From Balneolaceae bacterium (lineage in GTDB: Bacteria > Bacteroidota > Rhodothermia > Balneolales > Balneolaceae), in assembly GCA_021767245.1 (NCBI GenBank), contig JAASTO010000084.1, positions 1-10,175 of the forward strand: 10,175 nt of DNA, given 5' to 3'. Position 1 is the stretch's first letter; each line of letters starts with the position of its first letter. Shown here piece by piece: positions 1-6,951 of the stretch. The position numbers and the translations under genes were made by a program. Below the pieces are notes generated by a model. That model did no database searches and was not told the origin of the DNA. It saw only the letters and a program-made list of their open reading frames with translations.

Positions 1-88
1 CCTCCAGTCCCTTTGCCTGAAACACTTCTCTCGCCGCTTCAAATATTTTTAGTTCTGTAGATGATTGGTCCGTCGTCTTGTCTTCCAT
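1..88 (-). CDS. TetR/AcrR-family transcriptional regulator (N-terminal fragment, runs off the left edge)
   Basis: Reading the minus strand from the ATG at 88 gives 29 codons that run off the window: MEDKTTDQSS, then TELKIFEAAREVF, then QAKGLE. The stretch fitting I(L/F)xAAxxxFxxKG is the usual helix 1 of the TetR DNA-binding domain; the helix-turn-helix itself lies outside the window. The frame stays open upstream of the ATG but has no further ATG, and no Shine-Dalgarno sequence is visible, so 88 is the best start. A TAnnTTTG-like element lies 35 bases upstream. The gene is divergent from an RND efflux operon, and two matching palindromes lie between them, so it most likely represses the operon and itself. 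The ligand is unknown. Family assignment rests on a short piece, but the context supports it well. Confidence 0.8.
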   Translation of the reverse strand, partial: MEDKTTDQSSTELKIFEAAREVFQAKGLE

Positions 89-122
89 CAACTCAACTTC
101 TAAAATTTCAATTTCTGATGAC

Positions 123-130
123 CAAACATA
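123..130 (-). promoter_or_regulatory. Putative -7 promoter element of the TetR-type gene
   Basis: On the minus strand this reads TATGTTTG, a full match to the Bacteroidota -7 consensus TAnnTTTG. It lies 35 bases before the ATG at 88, giving a predicted leader of about 30 bases. No good TTTG -33 element sits at the usual distance; that area overlaps the palindrome at 149-166, so a repressor bound there would block the promoter. The call is by consensus match only. Confidence 0.45.
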
Positions 131-148
131 CAAAAGTCCCGCACAAAA

Positions 149-166
149 ATTAACCATTTGGTTGAA
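149..166. promoter_or_regulatory. Putative TetR operator 1 (regulator-proximal)
   Basis: The sequence ATTAACCATTTGGTTGAA contains the inverted repeat AACCA-tt-TGGTT and matches the second site at 16 of 18 positions. The two sites share an identical 16-base run, AACCATTTGGTTGAAT (152-167 and 277-292). It sits just upstream of the repressor's presumed promoter, as expected for autoregulation. Binding by the adjacent TetR protein is inferred from position and symmetry. Confidence 0.7.
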
Positions 167-273
167 TTATTTGCTTAGTGTCCAATATTTGTATTATGGA
201 AAAAAGCTTATCACTGACAACTAATAATTGATTTAATTGAATTTGAATGAAATTTATTTAAACGCGTTAACAT

Positions 274-291
274 TTCAACCATTTGGTTGAA
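274..291. promoter_or_regulatory. Putative TetR operator 2 (efflux-operon-proximal)
   Basis: This is a perfect 18-bp palindrome, TTCAACCA-tt-TGGTTGAA, with 8-bp arms and a 2-bp centre. Size and symmetry are typical of operators bound by TetR-family dimers. It overlaps the upstream half of the presumed efflux promoter: the right arm contains TTGAA of a possible -35. It is probably the main repression site for the operon, and its perfect symmetry suggests it is the stronger of the two sites. Confidence 0.75.
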
Positions 292-322
292 TCATGTGTT
301 TAATACTCTTAAACTATGTTTG
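287..322 (+). promoter_or_regulatory. Putative promoter of the RND efflux operon
   Basis: Two overlapping readings are possible. A Bacteroidota-type -7 element TATGTTTG lies at 315-322, 25 bases before the ATG at 348. Alternatively, a sigma70-like pair TTGAAT (287-292) and TAAACT (310-315) is separated by 17 bases. In both cases the upstream half overlaps or adjoins the palindrome at 274-291, which fits repression by steric exclusion. The same TATGTTTG octamer is used on the opposite strand for the regulator. Confidence 0.5.
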
Positions 323-347
323 ACGAATTCCTCATAAAACAATTTAT

Positions 348-1439
348 ATGAAAATTACATACGCCATTTTCCTTGCGGTGATCGCACTGACAGGATGTAA
401 TACTGACCAAAACGAAACAGCCACAGCTTTACAAAGTCAGGATAGCCGGTCAACCAATTTGAAAAACCTTGAGCTCATAACTGTTGAACTGAATTCACAA
501 CCACAAACTGTAGCAGTTAGCGGCCGGCTCGAAGCGGAAAACAGACTCATGATCTTTCCGGAAGTTCAGGGCAAGCTCCTTCCTCGAGCTAAACCTTTCC
601 AAGAGGGTATCTCATTTAAAAAAGGTGAGACGATGCTACAAATAGACAGTGAAGAGATTCAGTTTCAGCTCCGTTCCTCAAAAAGCAATTTTAGGACCTT
701 ACTGTCACGAACGCTTCCAGACGTAAAAATGGATTTCCCGGGATCGTTTGAGCAGATCAATACCTGGTATTCAGATATTCACCCGGACCACCCCTTTCCC
801 AATATGCCGGAAACGGATGATCCTCAGCTCCAACAATTCCTGAGCTCGCGGGGTATTTATGATGCCTATTTTCAGGTCAAAAGTGCCGAATCTCGTCTCC
901 TAAAATTTACCATCTCCGCACCTTTCAACGGTATTCTTTCGGCCGCAAATGCGGAACCCGGTCAAACAGTAAGCCCTCAAGTCCACCTGGGTACCTTAGT
1001 TGATCCCGATTCTTATATCCTTCAGATTTCAATGGAAAGGGATCAGATCGCACTGGCTAATATTGGTTCTGAGATCACCGTTCGGGATCAGGATCAAAGG
1101 AACTCATGGAACGCGCAGGTTGACCGAATGAATCCAACATTGGATCCTACTTCACAAATGATATCCGTGTACTTAAAGGTGCATGGAGAGAACCTGAGAG
1201 AAGGACTATATCTCGAGGGAGTATTCGAATCAGATGAGGAAATTCAGGCAGCAAGGATCCCAAAATCAGCCCTGCTCAGAACCGGTCAGGTTTATATTGC
1301 AAACAGAGACAAGATCGGTTTAAAACCGGTTCAGGTGCTGGATATCGAAAAAGATTACATCAGAGTCACCGGCCTTGAGAACGGTGATCAAATAGTGGCT
1401 GATGCTGAATTTGCTTATGCCGGACTCATCTTACAATAA
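348..1439 (+). CDS. RND efflux periplasmic adaptor (membrane fusion protein), lipoprotein
   Basis: This 363-residue protein bridges the inner-membrane RND pump and the outer-membrane channel encoded directly downstream. The N-terminus is a lipoprotein signal with lipobox L14-T15-G16-C17 and no Asp at +2. Two biotinyl/lipoyl-like halves flank a hairpin: one near residues 55-105 (GRLEAENRLMIFPEVQGKL), the other near 185-222 (APFNGILSAANAEPGQTVSP). A beta-barrel and membrane-proximal region follow to the C-terminus. The hairpin region, about 122-172, is unusual: instead of a clean heptad coiled coil it has a Pro/His/Asp-rich stretch (HPDHPFPNMPETDDP) after LPDVKMDFP. The ATG at 348 is chosen because it opens the signal peptide directly. 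The permease starts 9 bases after its stop. Nothing in the sequence shows the substrate. Confidence 0.9.
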   Translation: MKITYAIFLAVIALTGCNTDQNETATALQSQDSRSTNLKNLELITVELNSQPQTVAVSGRLEAENRLMIFPEVQGKLLPRAKPFQEGISFKKGETMLQIDSEEIQFQLRSSKSNFRTLLSRTLPDVKMDFPGSFEQINTWYSDIHPDHPFPNMPETDDPQLQQFLSSRGIYDAYFQVKSAESRLLKFTISAPFNGILSAANAEPGQTVSPQVHLGTLVDPDSYILQISMERDQIALANIGSEITVRDQDQRNSWNAQVDRMNPTLDPTSQMISVYLKVHGENLREGLYLEGVFESDEEIQAARIPKSALLRTGQVYIANRDKIGLKPVQVLDIEKDYIRVTGLENGDQIVADAEFAYAGLILQ

Positions 1440-1448
1440 GATCACATC

Positions 1449-4400
1449 ATGAAAAAACTTATCAACTTTTTTGTTCGATATCCGGCCATGGTCAATCTTG
1501 GCCTCCTGCTCACTCTGCTGGTAGGATACATTAGTTTTAGTCAGGTGAGATACACCCTGAACCCGGCTGAGGACCCCAAAGAGATCTACATAAATATCAT
1601 CTATCGCGGGGCCTCGCCCCAGGAAATTGAGGAACGGGCTATCTCAAGGATCGAAGAAAACCTGCGAGGCATATCAGGAATGGATCGGTTCACCTCTCTA
1701 TCAAAAGAGAATAGTGGAAGGATCACGGTTGAGATCTTCGAATGGGCTGACATTGATGAAGTAATGACCGATGTAGAAAATGCTGTCAATCAGATCAGTG
1801 ATTTCCCGGAAGAGATGGATCGGCCGGTTATTTTTAAACAGGAAATGTTGAATCCTACCATTACCCTTGCCTTGGCCGGTGATATTCCGCTTCAGCTGAA
1901 AAAAGATTATACCGAACAGATCAGGGATGAATTCATGATCAATAAAGGATTTTCGAATGTGATCCTGTCCGGTTTTTCAGAAGAAGAGATCGTGATAGAA
2001 CTGGACGACCACCGAATGGATCGTTTTGGTCTTACCTTTCAGCATATCACGGCTGCTGTGAAAACCCATAACATTGATATGACCGGAGGGGAATTAAAAC
2101 TTGATGAAGCGAACTGGCAGATCAGAACAAAGAATAAAACAAATACCGCACTCGACATTGGGGAGATCCCCATTCGATCCGACAAAGCCGGGCAGCGCGT
2201 AATTCTAAAAGACGTTGCCACTGTTAAAGAACAATTCAACGACCGGGCTTATGAACGGTACCTGAATGGAAAACAGTCGGTCGTCATTCAAGTAGTGACC
2301 ACCAATGATGAGAATCTGATTGAAGTGGCTAAAGAGGCCAAAGCCTACATGCATACCTTCAACCAAACGCACGACGGGGTTGAGCTGGTCATCATCGAAG
2401 ATATATCGGAATTTGTGAACGAACGGGCTGCCGCATTATGGGAAAATGGTTTGGCCGGACTGATCCTCGTTTTAGTTATCCTCACCCTCTTTCTGGATAA
2501 ACGCATTGCCTTCTGGGTTTCTCTAACCATCCCATTGTCCTTGTTGGGAACCTTCATTTTTGCCCTGCTTGGTTACGACCTCACTATAAATGTGGTATCC
2601 ATCTTCGGGTTTATTCTGGTACTTGGGATGCTGGTTGATACCGGTGTGGTAGTGGCTGAAAATGTGTACCGGCATTACTCTGAATTTCACAAACACCCTA
2701 TTGTTGCCGCTAGGGACGGAGCAGCTGAAGTGGCCGCTCCCATGACTATATCGCTGTTAACCACCGCGGTTGCCTTCAGTATATTCTTCTTCTTACCCGG
2801 TAAACCCGGAGCCTTTTTCTCGGAAGTTTCCTTTGTTGTTACGAGTGCCCTGCTGGCGGCTTTGATCATCACTTTCCTGTTCTTACCCGCTAAAATGACT
2901 CGCTCTAAGGTACTAACCAAAGACAACACCCAAACCCGGTTTGAGATCTTTTTCACACAGAGCCTCATGACGTTCAGGGATAAATGGTTCATGCCCTTCA
3001 CCGATATCATTTCGCACCGCTATAAATGGCTGAACGTGGGAGCTTTTGTCCTACTGATGTTTGGGTCCATTTTGTTATTGAGAACCGGTGTGCTACCTGT
3101 CACTTTTTTCCCTTACCTGGATGATGACATTCAACTGGTAAGCATGGAACTTGAGCCGGGAACTCCCAAGAGTGAGGTGAAAGATAAGCTTGAGCAGATC
3201 GAACAAAGTATTTTAGCTGTAGGCGACCGACTCAGCTCAGAGCGTGCAGACGGTAAAGAGGTTATACGAAACATCGAACTGGTGCTGGGACCAAACTCAC
3301 ATCAAGGCATGCTTCGGGTGGTGATGCTTGGCGGGGAAGAGCGCGGTATTCCGGCTTATAAGATCAACAATATGTTCCGTGATGAAGTGGGCGTGATCCC
3401 TGAAGCCAAATACATTCGTTATATGGGATCTACCGCTGAACATCGTTTTGGTGGGTTGCCGGTCGATATTTCCGTATCCGGGCAAAGTCTGGCTCACATT
3501 CAGGAAGCATCAGCCAAACTTAAATCAATGCTTGAGCAGCGTGATGACCTGGTTGATGTGGCTGATACGGATCAGCGTGGAAATCCTGAACTACATCTGG
3601 AACTGACTAAAGCCGGAGAGCAACTTGGGCTGACCTTGCAAGACCTGATGATGCAAGTCAGAACGGCCTTTTTCGGTATGGAGGTTCAGAACCTGCAGCG
3701 TGGCAGTGATGATGTCAGGGTCTGGCTTCGTTTCCCTGAAGAAGAACGATCAAATTTTGAAGCCCTTAAAACCATGAAGATCCGCACTCCTGCCGGTGCC
3801 TTTCCTTTGAACGAGGTAGCTACCATTTATCCTACCGATGAGCTTATGCAGGTCAGTCGCATAAATGGTAACCGTACCATTCGGGTAGATGCTGACCTGG
3901 CGGATCCTTCCCTGTCAGCCCCGGCCATTCTGGCTGACATTGAAACGAACATTATTTCAAGTTTAAGTGAAGAATTCCCTGACGTCACTTTTTCGATCGA
4001 AGGACAGAACCGGGAATCAGCCCGGGTAACCGAAGCCATGAAAACTGTGGCTCCCTTTATTCTGGTATTCATGCTGGCGCTGATCGTTATCAACTTTCAG
4101 TCGTTTAGTCAGACCTTTTTAGTGCTTCTATCACTGCCCTTTGCCTTTGTTGGGGTGGTTATTGGACACCTGATCCACGGGGCAACCATGAACATCTTTT
4201 CTTTGATCGGGATGATCGCTTTGATTGGGATATTGATCAATAACCTGCTTGTCCTCATTACGGCCTTTAATGATAATCTCACAGCTGAAATGAGTTTTGA
4301 GGATGCCCTGAAAGATGCCGTCAGATCCCGGTTCAGGCCCATTCTGTTAACCAGTTTAAGTACGGTAGCCGGGCTGGTTCCCATGATATTTGTTGGTGGA

Positions 4401-4616
4401 TTAGCTTCTGCATTCTTACGTCCCCCGGCCATTACCATCGCTTATGGATTGATCTTTGGACTGTTCATTTCTCTGACCCTTGCTCCGGCCTTTTTGGTGA
4501 TCTGGAATGAGCTCAAACTTAAACTGCTGAAATTAACCGGCAATAAAGAGGCCACCCAGGAAACCATTGAACCCGCTGTTCAGCTTATGGAACATCAAAA
4601 ACGCACTAAACTATGA
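1449..4616 (+). CDS. RND-family efflux permease (AcrB/MexB-like, HAE-type)
   Basis: At 1055 residues this is the normal length for a proton-driven RND pump. The typical pattern is present: a first membrane helix at about 13-31, a large periplasmic porter part, helices 2-6 from about residue 334, a second periplasmic half, and helices 8-12 in the last 200 residues. Family motifs include RGASPQEIEERAISRIEENL near the start, GMLVDTGVVVAEN in TM4, and RFRPILLTSLSTVAGLVP near TM11. The proton-relay residues differ from AcrB. The AcrB Asp407-Asp408 pair is D397-T398 here, and the AcrB Lys940 position is N931 (GILINN). The conserved Arg near TM11 is kept. Single-Asp relays are known in other RND branches, so this does not mean inactivity, but it sets the pump apart from classic AcrB. 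Its stop codon overlaps the start of the channel gene (ATGA). Confidence 0.95.
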   Translation: MKKLINFFVRYPAMVNLGLLLTLLVGYISFSQVRYTLNPAEDPKEIYINIIYRGASPQEIEERAISRIEENLRGISGMDRFTSLSKENSGRITVEIFEWADIDEVMTDVENAVNQISDFPEEMDRPVIFKQEMLNPTITLALAGDIPLQLKKDYTEQIRDEFMINKGFSNVILSGFSEEEIVIELDDHRMDRFGLTFQHITAAVKTHNIDMTGGELKLDEANWQIRTKNKTNTALDIGEIPIRSDKAGQRVILKDVATVKEQFNDRAYERYLNGKQSVVIQVVTTNDENLIEVAKEAKAYMHTFNQTHDGVELVIIEDISEFVNERAAALWENGLAGLILVLVILTLFLDKRIAFWVSLTIPLSLLGTFIFALLGYDLTINVVSIFGFILVLGMLVDTGVVVAENVYRHYSEFHKHPIVAARDGAAEVAAPMTISLLTTAVAFSIFFFLPGKPGAFFSEVSFVVTSALLAALIITFLFLPAKMTRSKVLTKDNTQTRFEIFFTQSLMTFRDKWFMPFTDIISHRYKWLNVGAFVLLMFGSILLLRTGVLPVTFFPYLDDDIQLVSMELEPGTPKSEVKDKLEQIEQSILAVGDRLSSERADGKEVIRNIELVLGPNSHQGMLRVVMLGGEERGIPAYKINNMFRDEVGVIPEAKYIRYMGSTAEHRFGGLPVDISVSGQSLAHIQEASAKLKSMLEQRDDLVDVADTDQRGNPELHLELTKAGEQLGLTLQDLMMQVRTAFFGMEVQNLQRGSDDVRVWLRFPEEERSNFEALKTMKIRTPAGAFPLNEVATIYPTDELMQVSRINGNRTIRVDADLADPSLSAPAILADIETNIISSLSEEFPDVTFSIEGQNRESARVTEAMKTVAPFILVFMLALIVINFQSFSQTFLVLLSLPFAFVGVVIGHLIHGATMNIFSLIGMIALIGILINNLLVLITAFNDNLTAEMSFEDALKDAVRSRFRPILLTSLSTVAGLVPMIFVGGLASAFLRPPAITIAYGLIFGLFISLTLAPAFLVIWNELKLKLLKLTGNKEATQETIEPAVQLMEHQKRTKL

Positions 4617-5962
4617 AACGTGTCCTAATTCTTATCCTGATCTCTCTGATCACACAGCTTACACAAGCACAGGAGGTTTTCACCTTAAACGAAGCTCTTG
4701 ATGCCGCTTTATTGCATAATCACAATGTTTTGATCAGCGAGATCGAAGCTGAGAAAGCCGCAAATTTAGCCACTCGTGGGAATGCCGGTCAGCTTCCTAC
4801 CCTGGGGATCATCAGCAGCATGAACTGGGCGTACAATGATGTTGAACTGACACCCGGTTCCTTTTTTCAGAATTTGCTCAACCCGCAGTCAGGTTCCCAG
4901 CCACCGCCTTCCATTGAATACGATGGCGTTTACTCCACTCAGCTGCAGGCTGGTATTGGAACCGAGTTCGTCATATTTGACGGTATGAAGGGGCAATATC
5001 GCTACAAAATGCTGAAAACCGGTCAGGTGGTGTCAGGTCTTGATCATAAAGCTAAAATGGAGCAAACCGTAATGAATGTGACTCAGAAATACATTCAGGT
5101 TGCTTCACTCCAAAAAGCCATCAAATTGAAATCAGAAGCCTTAGAACAAAGCACTGACCGGTTCAATATCGTAGAGAACAGAAAAGAATTTGGACAGGTT
5201 AATGAGCAGCAGTACCTGCAGGCTTTGGCAGATCTGAAAACAGACAGTACGGAATTCCGGGAATTGCAGCTAAACTACCGCACGGCATACAGGGACCTTC
5301 ATACGGAGATCGGGTGGAATGAATCCTCTCAAAACCCTTTGGAAGAAGATCTATCCATGACATTTGAAACCAACTACGAAGAACTATCCCGCTCACTTGA
5401 ACAGAACAATACCCTTTTAAGTGTGCGAGAGGAGAGAATAAAACAGGCTGAACTTGAAGAGAGTCTTATAAAGGGCAATTTGTATCCGAGGCTTAAAGCA
5501 AACGCTCAATACGGATATGCATACCAAACGGCCTCGGATGGACAGTTCGAAACGCAGGAACAACTTGGGGTTACCGGTGGCTTAACCTTAAGCATTCCCA
5601 TTTTTAGCGGAGGACGAACCAAAACAGCTGTTCAAAATGCAAAAGCGGATATCAGGCAGGCTCAGATCCTGTCCGATCAAACGAAACTGCAGCTTCAGAC
5701 CACCTTCGATAATACCTGGGAGCAATATCAATTTCATAAACAACAACTGTCTGTTGAAATGGATAATCTCAAGACCTACGAAAGAAATTACGAACGGGCC
5801 AAAGATTCCTTTCAAAGGGGTTTGATAACCGGCCTGGAATTAAGGAGTGCACAACTTTCTCTGCATAATGCCCGATTAAAGATCTCTGAAACTCAGTATA
5901 AGGTCAAACTTACCGAAACCACCCTGCTTTACCTGAGCGGTAAATTGATCTTTGACAAGTAA
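4613..5962 (+). CDS. TolC-like outer-membrane efflux channel
   Basis: This 449-residue protein is the outer-membrane duct of the tripartite pump. A Sec signal peptide is visible (MKRVLILILISLITQLTQA, probable cleavage after A19), followed directly by the family's typical opening, xFTLNEALDAALLHN. Two outer-membrane-efflux-protein repeats follow. Each has long amphipathic helices (e.g. residues 160-235 and 340-425) and a beta-strand segment, including the common S-I-P-I-F-S-G-G-R motif at 327-335. The Cys lipid anchor of the OprM branch is absent, so this is a TolC/OMF form without lipidation. Start and permease stop share ATGA, which implies translational coupling. Length and order fit a complete adaptor-pump-channel operon. 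Confidence 0.93.
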   Translation: MKRVLILILISLITQLTQAQEVFTLNEALDAALLHNHNVLISEIEAEKAANLATRGNAGQLPTLGIISSMNWAYNDVELTPGSFFQNLLNPQSGSQPPPSIEYDGVYSTQLQAGIGTEFVIFDGMKGQYRYKMLKTGQVVSGLDHKAKMEQTVMNVTQKYIQVASLQKAIKLKSEALEQSTDRFNIVENRKEFGQVNEQQYLQALADLKTDSTEFRELQLNYRTAYRDLHTEIGWNESSQNPLEEDLSMTFETNYEELSRSLEQNNTLLSVREERIKQAELEESLIKGNLYPRLKANAQYGYAYQTASDGQFETQEQLGVTGGLTLSIPIFSGGRTKTAVQNAKADIRQAQILSDQTKLQLQTTFDNTWEQYQFHKQQLSVEMDNLKTYERNYERAKDSFQRGLITGLELRSAQLSLHNARLKISETQYKVKLTETTLLYLSGKLIFDK

Positions 5963-5978
5963 ACCTGAAAAGGATGGT

Positions 5979-6350
5979 ATGATCCAGAAAATAGCCTCAA
6001 TCATAGCAGCGACCTTTGGAGTACTAACTCTGGTTGCAAGTTCCCGCATCCTTTATCTGAGAGCGGACCCCGGGTATGTGGTCTTTATGCCGCTCCTGAT
6101 CTTTAACCATATCATGGGGATTTGTTATTTGATAGCAGGATATCTTATTTGGGGAAACAGCCACAAAGGTAAAATGGCTGCTTTCGTTGTTTTTCTGATA
6201 AACCTGATCGTGCTGATCACGATTTCCATCCTTTACCTGATAGATTCAGGTGTTGCCACAGATAGTCTTGGTGCCATGACTTTCAGAACCGTAGTCTGGC
6301 TATTGCTATTCATGAGCCTGAAAATGACCGTAAAGAATCCTAAAAAATAA
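5979..6350 (+). CDS. Small four-helix integral membrane protein, unknown function
   Basis: This 123-residue, highly hydrophobic protein has four predicted membrane segments at about 5-21, 34-58, 67-88 and 101-116. A short basic tail (KNPKK) suggests the C-terminus is in the cytoplasm. I chose the ATG at 5979, which has a good AAAGGA upstream; an in-frame TTG at 5952 would overlap the end of the channel gene and add only nine polar residues. The gene starts 16 bases after the channel stop and ends 22 bases before the cytochrome gene, so it is probably in the same transcript. A polar residue cluster in the second helix (N43, H44) and a single Cys (C49) are visible, but no motif I can assign. 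It could be a membrane partner of the cytochrome or an accessory of the pump; neither is shown. Confidence 0.75.
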   Translation: MIQKIASIIAATFGVLTLVASSRILYLRADPGYVVFMPLLIFNHIMGICYLIAGYLIWGNSHKGKMAAFVVFLINLIVLITISILYLIDSGVATDSLGAMTFRTVVWLLLFMSLKMTVKNPKK

Positions 6351-6372
6351 ACTTTTCACTCAACCTAAAATT

Positions 6373-6816
6373 ATGAAGAATCGAATCACTGTATTTACAC
6401 TGCTTTTAATTTCAGGATCAATACTCACCGGTTTGACCTTTGAAGAACCAAAACAAGATGAGTCACTGGATCTTCAAACCATCATGCGGCTTATTTACAC
6501 TGATATGCAGATCATCAACGAAGGCATCTATACCGAGAATTTTAACCTGATTGAACAGGGAGCGGCGGCCATCAACGAACATCCTCCGTTATCGGATGAA
6601 ACGAGAGCTTTGGTCAAGAAAACCCTGGGAGAACGTATGCCGGCATTTGGTCAGTACGATAAGTTGGTTCATGATACTGCCGACTCACTTAAAGTGGCCG
6701 CTGCCGAACGCAATATGGAAAGCGTACTGGATAAATATCAGATCATACAGCAGGGATGTGTCAGCTGCCATGCTAGTTTCAGAAATGAGATCATCCGGGC
6801 CCGGTCTGTAAACTGA
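6373..6816 (+). CDS. Cytochrome c'-like c-type cytochrome, exported
   Basis: This 147-residue protein has an N-terminal signal sequence (about 1-23) and one haem-attachment site, C129-V-S-C132-H133, close to the C-terminus. A single CxxCH near the C-terminus of an otherwise helical protein of about 125 mature residues is the layout of cytochrome c' (a four-helix bundle with five-coordinate haem) and of cytochrome b562-like relatives. The preceding helices (MRLIYTDMQIINEGIY, EQGAAAINEHPPL, YDKLVHDTADSLKVAA) fit the four-helix pattern. Known family roles are binding or detoxifying NO and electron transfer in the periplasm; which applies here is unknown. It lies 22 bases after the small membrane protein gene and is the last gene before a 135-base gap, so it probably ends the operon. 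Confidence 0.82.
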   Translation: MKNRITVFTLLLISGSILTGLTFEEPKQDESLDLQTIMRLIYTDMQIINEGIYTENFNLIEQGAAAINEHPPLSDETRALVKKTLGERMPAFGQYDKLVHDTADSLKVAAAERNMESVLDKYQIIQQGCVSCHASFRNEIIRARSVN

Positions 6817-6951
6817 TCCGGTTTCCGGTTCATACCCCTACAAGCCCAATTCAATTATATTAATTGTTGTAACAAGACCTCGGGAATTGGAATAATTCAA
6901 TTATCTTTAGGTTCAATATTTCTTCATATTGATGAAGTAATTTAAAGAGTC
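6817..6951 (+). promoter_or_regulatory. Intergenic region with probable promoter of the Cys/His-rich protein gene
   Basis: This 135-base, AT-rich gap is large compared with the short spacings upstream, so a new transcript probably starts here. It contains an 11-base direct repeat AATTCAATTAT (6848-6858 and 6894-6904), an inverted repeat CAATTA-tat-TAATTG (6852-6866) overlapping the first copy, a near-consensus -7 element TATCTTTA (6902-6909), and a dyad CTTCAT-attg-ATGAAG (6922-6937). No strong terminator with a T-tract is visible after the cytochrome gene. The promoter call is by motif similarity only. Confidence 0.4.
6922..6937. promoter_or_regulatory. Dyad just upstream of the Cys/His-rich protein gene (possible operator or leader hairpin)
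   Basis: A perfect 6-bp inverted repeat, CTTCAT-attg-ATGAAG, lies 14 bases before the ATG at 6952. If transcription starts after the -7-like element at 6902-6909, the dyad lies in the leader and could be a repressor site or a small hairpin near the ribosome-binding region. The regulator is unknown, and chance occurrence cannot be excluded in AT-rich DNA. Confidence 0.35.

Larger units (their letters stand above)
89..347. promoter_or_regulatory. Divergent regulatory region between repressor and efflux operon
   Basis: This AT-rich, 259-base non-coding stretch lies between the divergent TetR-type gene and the RND operon. It holds two near-identical palindromes centred 125 bp apart (149-166 and 274-291) and one TATGTTTG element facing each gene (minus strand 123-130, plus strand 315-322). 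The middle part, about 170-270, contains only A/T-rich sequence, a short palindrome AACGCGTT near 261-268 and an 11-codon ATG frame at 196-231 that I do not consider a gene. Spacing and symmetry suggest that one repressor controls both directions. Confidence 0.75.

Noticed and set aside
196..231. 11-codon ATG frame in the divergent regulatory region
   Set aside because: It is too short, has no ribosome site or known leader-peptide pattern, and sits in AT-rich non-coding DNA between two operators.
1601..4438. Several minus-strand open frames of 60-110 codons inside the permease gene (e.g. 2687-3010, 4109-4438)
   Set aside because: They lie wholly opposite a well-supported RND permease, have low-complexity, Ser/Arg/Lys-rich translations and no family motif; they are shadows of the coding strand.
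5952..5978. TTG start for the small membrane protein, overlapping the channel gene
   Set aside because: The ATG at 5979 has AAAGGA upstream and opens directly into the first membrane segment; the extra nine residues are polar and uninformative.
6795..6804. Palindrome CCGGGCCCGG near the end of the cytochrome gene
   Set aside because: It lies inside the coding frame, has no loop or T-tract and is explained by the codons used; not a terminator.
6551..6811. 86-codon plus-strand frame within the cytochrome gene
   Set aside because: It overlaps the c-type cytochrome in another frame. The haem motif and signal peptide support the main frame, and the alternative translation has no recognisable feature.
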